Shown piece by piece: positions 24,901 through 35,022 of a DNA stretch of 64,000 nucleotides (the first letter of the stretch is position 1; each line of letters starts with the position of its first letter). The notes under the pieces were generated by a model that searched no databases, was not told the origin of the DNA, and saw only the letters and a program-made list of their open reading frames with translations. The stretch comes from Membranipora membranacea. Lineage: Eukaryota > Bryozoa > Gymnolaemata > Cheilostomatida > Membraniporidae. The translations under genes were made by a program, and so were the position numbers. Location of the stretch: assembly GCA_914767715.1 (NCBI GenBank), contig OU612075.1, forward strand, positions 9,920,001 to 9,984,000. Direction: 5' to 3'.

Positions 24901-27900
24901 AATTTAGTAGTAGTACCATCACAAGGAATTTGGTGTGACGACCCGCAGTAAGTTTCAGTAAATAGGGGCGGGTACTTGTTAGGTACTCATACTAGATTGC
25001 CTCTCGCGATCAGAGATACACATGTAAATAGTGTAATCTCGGTGTCAGTGTGCTTATGAACCTACAGTGGAAGAGTGTGGGTATTTGTGAACATTATTCA
25101 CAAATGAGATGTGAGACTCCGGGTGCCAGTCCATAGAGTATATGACGACGTCAAACTTAGTTTTCTCCAGTATTTTGTTGATAACGGGCACGACTGCGCC
25201 GCCATCTTGCTTAGCGGGACAGTTTCTTAAAGCCAGAGAACCATCGATAAAATCATACTGTACGTCAACTATCACCAGTGCTGTGACAGGGTTGAGGACC
25301 TAGGAAAATGATATACAGTGTTATCATGATATTAGTTTTAGTGCACATGCTCTACCGGGTTGATTGTTTTGGAATCAGAGACTATGGATAGATGTACCCA
25401 TAACTTATATCCATAGTCTCTGGTGGAATCCCATTATCAACTGCTTCCCAATACGTAATTGGATCATGATTGGGCTATGGTTGATAATGAAGTGTCACTA
25501 CCAGCTACCAGTTTGAGCATATAAAATTATTGTGATATTCTCTTGGAGTTGGAACATTCGAAATCCTGATATAGTATTCTGTATGCGTACCAGTAACGGT
25601 AAACTCTGCCCAGACTGTCAGTAGTGGCATTCAATTATCAACCACATCCCAACTTTTGGGCTGATAATGGAAGCCACTTCTAGCACCCAGGCAGAGTTTG
25701 GCTACTACGGTAGTAACAATGCTAGAGTTAACTTGAATCAGTGTGTGATACTTAACTCAGAGATGGTGCTTCATTGTTTTGTTCTGAACACCTACCAAAG
25801 TCTAGTGCTATGTCTATATCTGGGTTAAGGTTTTGAAATGTACACTAACCTTTTTAAAACAGTGTGACCATGCATGTCGAAATTCTCCCAAGTCAATCAA
25901 TCCATCCTGAAAAACAAGAAGAGTAAAACACATCAGAGTCGTGCAGTGCCGACTAGTCCAGGTCAGACCAGAGATCGTGGGCGGATTGCCAATATGGAAT
26001 CATTGTGACTCTAACGTTGTCTTGTCTTCAGTGAGGGAGGGTAGGCCTAATGGTATGAGACCAATTCTTCAGTCAGTAGGAGTAGGAGTAGCTTGGTAGC
26101 TGAATACCGCCTATCACATGTTGCTGCCAGAGACCGGGATTTGCAATTCAGCTACTCCTTCTAGGGCCTTTGCCTGCAATAGATTCTTGGGTCAAACCCT
26201 CTCAATGATCTCAATGTGCATATTGTGTATACAGCGTTATTCTGTATTAACTTATTACAATTTTTTTAGTATCATTGAATAATTTACTCATACAATGTTA
26301 AACATGGTCTCATATAGAGGAGTTCCATTGGGTTATTCTCTTTGATCGTTTGAAATAAAGTTTAAATTTTACAGGGTGTTTAACACCATAGTTCTCAATT
26401 TTTGATTATAATTACTGATAGAACACAATCATCCTCGTTGTCACTACCATGAGTATCGTATATAGAACTACACAGAATTGCTGCAATAGTCATTTAATCA
26501 GATTTTTGCAATGATGTTAACTAAAAAAATTTGGAGGGAAATATTTTGACTGGTACAGGTACATTCGGGAAGATAAAAGTCTGATACCTTGCGGTGTAGA
26601 TGTAGATGGACAATTGAAATTGGAAAGCTTAATTTGTTTCAAATATTAAATTATTGCAGTGGATAAACAGTAGAACGGGATACGTCAGGGAGGTGGGGGA
26701 GGACTATTGAACAGGTCTGACGTATCTGTATTACGAAGCATCACTTTGCTTTTAAATAGAAAGATTTAATAGACCCTATTAGCCTATAATACATCATCTG
26801 ACCATTTGTAATCGGACAACATGGAACTCAATACAACCCACAATTCATGACTGCGAATTTCAGCTGCGTACATTATTGGTAAGACCACTGCATAGACCAA
26901 TACAGCAAATCAGACTTGCGCTGTAGCCTACTGGTGTTATGTATCTTTGATAATTTAAACTCTAGAGAGATAGTGTTTGATAGGAAGACTAGATATTGAT
27001 TTCAAATTAAAGGATATAATTGTGAAAACAATAATTGAGTTACTATTTTTGGGACATTCAACAGTGGAGCTGTTTGAAAAGTTTGTTGACTTTGCATTTC
27101 AAGCTGAAAAGTAGATTATTAATTATAGTCGTTCGACCTCTCACAACTAATCCATTATAGTTATTATTTTCTTGGCAGGATCTTTGACCAGCGAGACAGT
27201 GTCACACTAGTTTTTTTATTATTAATTTACGCCATGTCATGAGAAATTAGAGCCTGTCAGAAATCTAGTTCGGGTCAGCTAGAGATGCCAGGTGGTAATT
27301 GCTGACGCAACACATTAACACTTGTTGTGAATGAACACCACCATATTATCAAATGCATCAAGCACTACAACAAGTTTGATATTATCTGCCAAAGAATTGT
27401 ACCGAAAAACAAATTGACCATGCAACAGATATTGCACAGTAAATATTGCTCATAACAGCATTGGACATGGAGCAGTAACATATTCACAGGAGGGAAAGTT
27501 TGCCATTTCAAGTTTGAAATAGTCAACGTTATTGCTATTTAACATATTACATACTTTGTTTACTTTATTGAAACTCACATCTTAGCTAGCTAAAATTCTC
27601 TCATCTAGGGTATAATTGACTGTAGCCTGTCATGACAAGCTTTGTTGTGGGGGGACCCCTCCACCCCCCTTACAACATAGCTTGTCAAACCACGCTAAGT
27701 TAACTGTAGACGTGACGCATTGCATGAGGTTTGAGGTTTACAGTCGGAGTTTTAGATTGATTTTATCAAATTTCCTGAATATTGTGTTTAAATTTCAGGG
27801 GTCATCATCCACAGACATTGATGAGAAAATAACCTGCGACTATTATATACTGCTCATTGATAAGGTACTTCAAAAGTGGGACTAGCGTCTACAATCGCCA

Positions 27901-30900
27901 GCAATTACCTAAATATTGATCACAGTCGCTTCAATTTAAAGTTGAAAAGAAGTGTTGGGGAGACATAATATGAGTCTCCCTCGCTCACTTAGGCCTTGAT
28001 ATGCTTCAGAGCAGTGTACATAATCTTCTAATAAAACTAGGGAGAGAACTAAAAATAAGTCGGTGCAGGTGTTGGAGTAACTATGATTCTGCTTTGATGA
28101 CTGGTTCGAAAAACCAACATGATAGTTGTTGAAATGTACGATCTTAGGTTATTATAGGATGTCACGATATGATATATACATAGAGATGTTTTGTCTAATT
28201 GTCAAACCCCCCACACAATAGGCTTGAGTGAGATTCAACAGAAAAGAAATTTTCCCCTTACTTTAGTGTGAGTGGGTCGAGGTATCTTCCAGGACCCCTG
28301 TGCGGAACCCATTAGGGCCCCTCTATATGAGACCATGGTGTATGCTGCAGATGATACAATATAATATTAGGACATATTATCTTGCTGATTGCTTTTTTGA
28401 CATATGATACACATGATGCTCACTGAGACTTCATCTAGGATTCAGTACTAGAAACAATGAAATAGTATCAGAACCCTAGATCAAGTTTTGTTCAGTTTGC
28501 CTGCATTATTGGGTCTGCTCCCTCTCACCAATATATACGCCGATCAGTGGGGGCAGGGAACAGTTCAGAATGCAAGCAAACTGGAGCAGTCAACTGAGGG
28601 GTGATTCAGCTACTGAGCTACTTCTACTAACAGTTGCTCTCCTGCATACCTTGTTACTGTCGAGGTATTTCATGAATTCTTTGAGTTTATCTTCAGGTAT
28701 ATCTGAGAGCTTGCGGGGATGAAATACACTGCTGAGTAAAGTGCGGAATTCTCCTTCGTCAAGTACTCCGTCTCTATAAAAATCATAGTCAGAGATATAA
28801 CGTCATAGAGACACACTGTGATATCATCTAATACAGACACAGAGGATGTTTGGTTAAACAAAAGCGTACTGATGTCATGGTTTACAGGTACCCAGGGTGC
28901 GTGTACCAATGGTCCCCAAAGAAGTGACTGAAATCAGCCTGTTGAACATAAGACATGGAGGCGGCATTTCATTTTACACCAGTTCTGTGTGACGACAAAA
29001 AAATGAAGTCAATTTTGACGTCTGATGTTGGTAATGGAATGCCACTAATGATTGACATGTCCAGGCATTCCTACGCTGTTAAAAAGTGTATAAAACTTGG
29101 GTGATATCAGCTAGTTAAAAATTACATGTTAGCGTACAGATGACAATTCCAAGATGAAAATTTCCCTTTGCAAATAAAAAACAGAATACTTGTTCAAAAA
29201 ATTGGCTGAATTAACGGCTTATTACCGTTTAATACCAGTAGGTATTCCAATTCCTTGGCACTGCATTGCTCGAAGTAAATCCAGTTTCGCTCTCACAATA
29301 TTGAAGCCCGCACCCCGTTCACTTTTTTATCAGCTGATAAGATGTATATATCACAGCACTAAGCATATCAAGTTTCTAATTCGGTTAAGAGCATACATAC
29401 AAGGCAGAGAGTAGATACGTACATTCTCTTGTTCTATTTGATTACAATATTGATGAACATCAAATGCATCAGTATTCATTTGCATGAGTTTCTTGCGTAA
29501 TACTATTTACAATTCCTCAGTGCTATACAGGACATCAAGGGCAGCGCCTTTCAGGTTATAGGAAGAATAAATGACAAGCAAATACCTTTTCATAACTTTA
29601 TATTTTAAAAGTTTGTTAGCAATTAAGTTATAGTTAAAACTCAGGGAAATTATTGTTACAGCCCCATGCCCTAGAAATTCGTGCGGTCATGTAACAATGA
29701 TAACCTTTTCCTGTCTGAATCAATGCTAAGGTAAACACACCAATGATAGATGTTGATACGATAAAATGGCCTTACAATATTGAAATAGGCCTATCTCTCT
29801 TATGGAAAGCAGTAGGATAAAGCGTGGCATGGTATGAACTAGCAAGTAGGACATGTGTGTCATCAACTGATTACGCTCTCAGTTGAGAGTCTTACTCTGT
29901 TTTCTTGTCGATAAATGTGAGAATACCCAAGGGAGAGATTCAGAAGAACATTCAACAGCGAGTGAATTAAACTAATGCGGACCATGGTACAAGATAACAT
30001 ATAAACAATGTTTATTGAAGTGTGTTAGTTATATAGTTAGGGCTTTTAACTTGATGAATAATACATCTGATTCTGATTAAAGATAAAACTATTTATTGGA
30101 CTGTGGGAAAAGCGGTGTTATCTTACATTGTAAGACGATACGAGATCCATAGTCATGATTTAATGTTGCCAAGAATTTCCCATCAATTGATAGTAAAATA
30201 CTGTAGCCTACTGGTGGAACAAGTGGAGATAATAATGAAAAGGTGGAATATTTTTGTGATAGCTAATCTAATCAGAGTAAATAAAGCTCAATTAGACACT
30301 GGCTATCATAACCTATTATGCAGGTGTTAGTTGTTGCGACGCCATACCGCATAACCCGCATGCCCACTTTGTGTCCTCATTTATACTTCCAGCACTGTGT
30401 TGCACACTGCGACTTAGCCAATTAAAAGTATAGCAAGAAGCTTCTAAGGCTTCCAAATGTCTAAGACTACATATTCGATGAGCAACAAGGTATCTACATT
30501 GATAGACAGCAATCACTAAGTGAGCACCCGTGTTGTCTTTTCGAGAGAGGCAAATCAGATATCTGGTCCCACGATACACCAGATAATTCCAGCGAAAATT
30601 GATGCAAAGAGACAGCTAATGCATATGTTGAAAGTTTCTAAAACAATCCTAATATGCATGCTGTGAAACACACATACACTACAGTAGCTACAATTGGTAA
30701 ATTGCTAAAATTTGCTATCAATCACACAAAATTTAACCAAAACAACAACCTAGTCCTATGAGGATCATCGTCATCAGTGCAGACTCATAGTACAATCTCT
30801 AAATCATACCACTATCCCTAATCTATGACCTGTACTTCCCTTTCCCACCTCAGCAAGTCAAACAGCAGCTTCAACATTATAAGTCTTAGTAAACTAAACT

Positions 30901-31049
30901 TAGCGAGCTATCTGAATAAATCCTCACCTGTTCTCATCATAGTCACTAAAAACTCTTTTCATGCTGCCTTCCTCTTCTGTGAAGTCAATATGTTTGTTGT
31001 ACCCATTACCATTAGTTGATATGCTAGCTGGTACACGGACTGGGTCCAT
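21941..31049 (-). CDS. Nicotinamidase with two N-terminal EF-hands
   Basis: Eight exons join in phase to 354 residues: 31049-30928, 28773-28650, 25906-25850, 25299-25066, 23852-23724, 23338-23170, 22716-22574, 22027-21941. The enzyme converts nicotinamide to nicotinic acid and ammonia for NAD salvage. The catalytic Asp is in LVIVDVQYDF, metal ligands in YSMDWHPESH, the LWPAHCIQG strand follows, and the nucleophilic cysteine is in CGLAYDICV; GTKTDIDSYSAF is also typical. Two EF-hand loops precede the domain: DENRDGVLDEGE, split by intron 1, and DSNKDGLIDLGE, split by intron 2. Both have all calcium-ligand positions. The length matches insect nicotinamidases of the Naam type. Vertebrates lack this enzyme. 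EF-hands suggest calcium regulation, which is inference. Start: first ATG of exon 1, with an acceptor-like TTGCAG just upstream, so a leader exon is possible. Confidence 0.93.
24840..25052 (+). repeat. MITE family 2, copy C
   Basis: It starts CACACTGATCACGTGATATA and ends GGTGTCAGTGTG, and matches copy B over most of its length (for example GGGCGGGTACTTGTTAGGTACTCATACTA against the equivalent phrase at 14270). Flanks ATGATGAAC and CTTATGAAC may be a decayed target duplication. It ends 14 bases from the 3' end of nicotinamidase exon 4 (25066). Confidence 0.75.
25375..25422. repeat. Short palindrome, related to 11432-11469
   Basis: CAGAGACTATGGATA and TATCCATAGTCTCTG are reverse complements around an 18-base centre. 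Same outer sequence as the palindrome at 11432. It lies in a nicotinamidase intron. Confidence 0.75.
25425..25700. repeat. MITE family 3, two adjacent partial copies
   Basis: Two stretches (about 25425-25520 and 25545-25700) share inverted phrases such as AAACTCTGCCCAG with CTGGGCAGAGTTTG-like ends and an inner CATTCAATTATCAACCA facing a TGATAATGGAAGCCAC-type arm. Related phrases recur near 37965-38080, 38980-39070, 45535-45650 and 52940-53030. Confidence 0.6.
27631..27687. repeat. Intronic hairpin (TGACAAGCTTTGTTGT)
   Basis: TGACAAGCTTTGTTGT is followed by a G-run then C-run centre and ACAACATAGCTTGTCA. The GGGGGG and CCCCCC segments also pair, extending the stem. It lies in the nicotinamidase intron between exons 2 and 3. 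Confidence 0.65.
28476..28590. repeat. MITE family 1, diverged copy
   Basis: It opens TAGATCAAGTTTTGTTCAGT and TTGCCTGCATTATTGG and closes GCAAGCAAACTGGAGCAGTC. The middle has CTCCCTCTCACC facing GGGGGCAGGGAA. It lies just downstream of nicotinamidase exon 2 in gene direction. Confidence 0.6.
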
Positions 31050-31642
31050 GACTTCTCTGCAACAAGAGAACAACTGGGAGTCAGCAACTCTCAGCTTTCC
31101 CTGCAATTTCTTCTGGTAGTAAATTTATTTTGCTCTACTTCAGAAACCTAGGCTAAGAATATAATGTTGTGGGGTAATTTCATACCTTCCAACAAGTCTT
31201 GCACGTTGATAGGAACCTGGCAACGGATATTTAACCCATAATCTAAATATTTGAAAGATTTGAATGGCTTGATTACGGCAGACGAGCTGCGCCATGTGGT
31301 AAAAATAATTCGGAATGGCGCAGCTCGGCTACATGCAATTTACATGTGGCGCAGCTCGGCTAGAGGCAATTTATGTGTGGCGCAGCTCGGCTAGTTTCAA
31401 ATTTTGAAGCCATGAGAACACAACTCATGAATTTGATAGTCTGTCCCTACTCAGTCGGAAAAAGTTAGAGTCAACTTGGGTTTTGGAGGTATGATTGTTA
31501 ACAACTAAGTCTGCACCATCTTGATAGCTGAGTCTGATAATTGGGTCCTAGGCCTGACTTTGAGGTTAGAGCATCACTCACTGGCCTGATCACTGAAAGG
31601 TGACCTTTTTAATGTTATCACTATCAGACATTCTCAACATAG
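31050..31642. other. Upstream region of the nicotinamidase gene
   Basis: This should hold the nicotinamidase promoter and leader. It contains the clustered GCGCAGCTCGGCT element (31269-31413). Other than that, no TATA-like or exon signal is clear. Upstream exons of the plus-strand gene ending at 32186 should lie here or further left, but none could be fixed. Confidence 0.4.
31269..31413 (-). repeat. GCCGAGCTGCGCCA cluster element, upstream of nicotinamidase
   Basis: Three direct copies of TGGCGCAGCTCGGCT, spaced about 31 bases, plus one inverted copy (GACGAGCTGCGCCA) at one end. The element is the reverse complement of 34727-34863 including both flanks (TACGGCAGACGAG and CTAGTTTCAAA). It begins 220 bases upstream of the nicotinamidase ATG. 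Relative to the gene it has the same orientation as the other copy has to the Lifeguard gene. Confidence 0.9.
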
Positions 31643-32186
31643 AGCCACCTTAGAAAAGATATATGCAGAGGAGAGGAGTCTGTCAGGTGAACTGTTCTGA
31701 TTGTCACCAACCAATCTATCTTACCAAGGACCAGCAGGGACTAGCTAGGAGCACTCCTTGATCTTTCACTACAGACAGTTCCTGGACCAATCTATAGAAT
31801 CTATGTATGTATGTATTTAATTTTTGTCATTGTCATTTTCACTCATTGTTACAGTGAATGGGAGTCAAAGAATTGGTGGAATGTTGATGATGATGCAGCA
31901 GCACCCTCACTGGCAGACTACTATCTTATCTATCTATGACCCCATGGTCCTACTCCAAAACCTGTCTGGGTATGTAGCAATGTTTGACTTTCATATTACA
32001 TTCAATTCTTTCATTCAATGACCTCTTAGTTCTATCTCTAACCCAGGAATATGAACTTTTTTTCACAGTTGAGCATCTCATTTGGTTTCTGCATTAATTG
32101 ATCCTATTATCATTTTCCCTTTCAGAACAATTGAAGACAAGGTGATGACCACAAAATTAAAACCAGCCTATGGCCCAGTGTTCTAA
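31643..32186 (+). CDS. Three 3'-terminal exons of an unidentified gene
   Basis: Exons 31643-31686, 31855-31969 and 32126-32186 join in phase with consensus acceptors (CAACATAG, TGTTACAG, CTTTCAG) and donors (GTGAAC, GTATGT). They encode about 72 residues, among them LEKIYAEERSLSVNGSQRIG, then a Met-rich helix, QHPHWQTTILSIYDP, and the C-terminus TKLKPAYGPVF with stop TAA. AATAAA lies at 32202-32207, 16 bases past the stop, so this looks like a true gene end. I do not recognise the family, and the upstream exons were not found: they may be in the 31.1-31.6 kb spacer or overlap the nicotinamidase gene on the opposite strand. A truncated duplicate is the alternative. Confidence 0.5.
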
Positions 32187-32201
32187 CATAATATTGTTGG
32201 A

Positions 32202-32207
32202 AATAAA
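32202..32207 (+). terminator. Poly(A) signal AATAAA
   Basis: Canonical hexamer 16 bases after the stop codon of the 31643-32186 exons. It is directly followed by a self-complementary segment (32208-32300). Confidence 0.6.
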
Positions 32208-32300
32208 GTCATCTGGATGATCAATATGCCGACACGCAACTTGCCGATCATCTATGAGATACGAGTCCGCAACGTAGTGCCACAAAGAAGCCCAGATGAC
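32208..32300 (+). other. Self-complementary segment after the poly(A) signal
   Basis: GTCATCTGG at 32208-32216 can pair with CCAGATGAC at 32292-32300. Inside it, GATGATC (32216-32222) can pair with GATCATC (32246-32252). The nested arms could fold into a branched structure. No match to a known structured RNA is recognised. Confidence 0.4.
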
Positions 32301-34726
32301 CTCTTTACAGAAGTCTAACTCCTCGGTCTTAGTATCTATTGATTTTTTTGATTGCTTGTGGGTCAGGTTTTCAGTTTAGGACCTCAAGCAGTCAAGCACA
32401 TTTGAATTGTAAATGCCCAAAGTGCCACTGATAAGCTGATTCAAATCAATCGTGAGTTCTAATAGACAACAAATACATCGGTGAACTGACTTGACAACTG
32501 TAATCTGTAATTGGGTACCAAATTATTATCAAAGTTTTCTCTCTGGTCGGATTTTTATTTTTTCTTCTTACATACCATGTTTGTTTGTTGTTGAGGAGCT
32601 GACATAACTGGCTCCTTTATTTCTTTTTTCGTTTTTTGTTTTGTGTAACGTAATTTAAGCTCAATAATAATTATACTATGCCTAAGAAAGTTCACTTGAC
32701 GCATTTTTGTGACAGCTGTATTACCATCTATATTCATGCAGGGATGATATGACTTGGCTGTTTAGTCTACAGAATAACGCATAGATAGATGAGAATTTTG
32801 TCAACAGTGACTGAAAGTTCTTTGAATAATAAACAGCTTAGGTGCCCTACTTAGGTCTCGTTCCCAAATCAGTCTCTCATAGAAAAAACTATACCTATGC
32901 ATTCTGAGTAAACGATTTGTGCACGAATTGTCTAATTGAGCTAAATGACCAGACTACCTTGGGAGGATTGATTTTAGTTGAGAGGACAACTCATATGTCT
33001 GATACAATCATACCAGGGAGTTAGGGACAAATGTTATGTTTTGTCCCCAACTCCTTGACCATACATACTCCCTGATATCTTTTGTTCACCCAAGTTGGAG
33101 TAAGGATATGCGTTTGGTTTGACCCAAAAAAGTTGGATCAATGTGACTACGAGCCAGAATACCTGTGGACGTTATACATATTATATTCAATGTACCTAAA
33201 AATAAAAATGATCAGCACAAAACACTGTGAATCATTTGATCTGGTTATTATTGATAGATTTAAGCAGAGTATAGCAGGGTGCGAGGACTGCCTTACGCAA
33301 TGAACCTTCTTCTCAGTTCTCTGGGGCCTGCACCCAGTGACCAAGCACCCTGATGAAGTTTGTTCATCTAATTGATACCGCAAAAACTCCCTAGGTATCA
33401 CTATCAACAGCATTGGATACTAACTGAAGTTGCATGCTTGACATTGATTTATCATCTACAACTTACAGTTAGATGTTGCAAGACTAGGAGATGAGCTGTG
33501 CTATGGAATTATTATTGTGTATAAATTCTCATGGATCTCTAGTTGTTCATTGGAAAATAATTTTAAGAAGTCTCAGCATCTTAAATCCGGCTAAGTGAAC
33601 CAGCCACTGTCTTACCAAGGAGTTCCCTCTAACTCCTTGGTCTTACCAATGCAATCCTGATACATGTTGAGGTTTATACGGGATCAAAGATTAAGTCGGT
33701 CTAGTGATGATTGCATATGATTCCTATGGCTTATCTCTGGTTAATCTCTAAAATCCTACTTCATAATCATACAGGCTGTAAAATAAAACATGTAAACATA
33801 CAAAAATGTTATTTGGACAAATTACTGACACATCAATCACAGTCAAACTTTAAACAAAGTAATTTGATGAGCTCCAAAGCCCTCTCTACGCTTGCAGTAT
33901 ATGCCCTACATCTAGCAGACATGACTATACACCTTACACTGTATACACGAGTTACTCCAAAGCCTGGGTTGGTCTCTGGCAATGTCTGCCCCCCTCCCCC
34001 CCCCCCGCTGGTTGGGTTTCAAACAACAAAAAACCCAAAAGGGCAGTCAAATACTCACTGCCATTGACCCAGATGTTGGAGTAGGCCTGTGACCATTACT
34101 CACCCAGTAGCAGCCTGTAGTACTAGTACTAGGTAGCCTGTGAGTGTGAGTAGTCACTCTTGATTGATACATATTTCATCAACATCATTACCAACTATCA
34201 AAACATTGAATCATTGGCCTTGGGCAGCTCATTGCTTTGTTTGTGCACCCACACAATAGAGCCCAAACCAACCAAAATAAGAAAATGCAATGATTGATGT
34301 GAGTGGTAGAAGCAAGGAGCAACCAGGGAAGCTGATACTCCTTGGACTTGGTAGAAGAGAGAAGTAGGTAGTACAAGTAGCAAGTAGCCCTATTTAAATG
34401 ATCAACACATCCAATCCAATCATTCCTTCACATGATACTTAATCACTACCTTAATAATATAACTTTCATACCTTATTGTGGAGAATACTATACTATACTT
34501 ACAGCCATATCATAGGTAGGGAAAGTCAAGCAACTTCACAAACACTGACTGCTGTGACTCCCTGCTGTGACTGCCACTCCTAGTTCAACTTAAAATAGTC
34601 CTCTTGCTTTTTCAGCTAGATCTTGAACGATAGAGCTGTGATAAATTCCCGCTCTTTTATCAGTTCCGACAGATGAGCAAGTTTTTACAAGTCTATCAAT
34701 ATTGGGAATCATGTGCTCTTGGTAAC
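32301..34726. other. Spacer left of the Lifeguard promoter
   Basis: No gene recognised. There is an inverted phrase around 33013-33063 (CAGGGAGTTAGGGACAAA facing TTTGTCCCCAACTCCTTG) and a second weaker copy of ACTCCTTGGT near 33630. A poly-C tract lies at about 33988-34006. Open frames here have no domain features. Confidence 0.4.
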
Positions 34727-34863
34727 AATTTTTGAAACTAGCCGAGCTGCGCCACACATAAATCGCCTCTAGCCGAGCTGCGCCACATGTAAATTGCCTC
34801 TAGCCGAGCTGCGCCATCTGAAATTATTTTTCCCCCTGGCGCAGCTCGTCTGCCGTACTTGAT
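34727..34863 (+). repeat. GCCGAGCTGCGCCA cluster element, upstream of Lifeguard gene
   Basis: Three direct copies of AGCCGAGCTGCGCCA with spacers CACATAAATCGCCTCT and CATGTAAATTGCCTCT, then an inverted TGGCGCAGCTCGTCTG. It ends 160 bases before the Lifeguard ATG. It is the reverse complement of 31269-31413, so each copy points the same way toward its neighbouring start codon. Confidence 0.9.
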
Positions 34864-35022
34864 GGAAATAATAGTGATCTGAAATAAAATCATTGGACTT
34901 CAGGCTATCAACTCATGATAAGGGGGAAAAACCTTAGCCAAGTCATTATTTCAGTTTGTTTAGAACAACAAGTTCACTTCTTTTTCCCACTTCTGCTGGA
35001 TATCCTCTCAAAATCTGGAACT

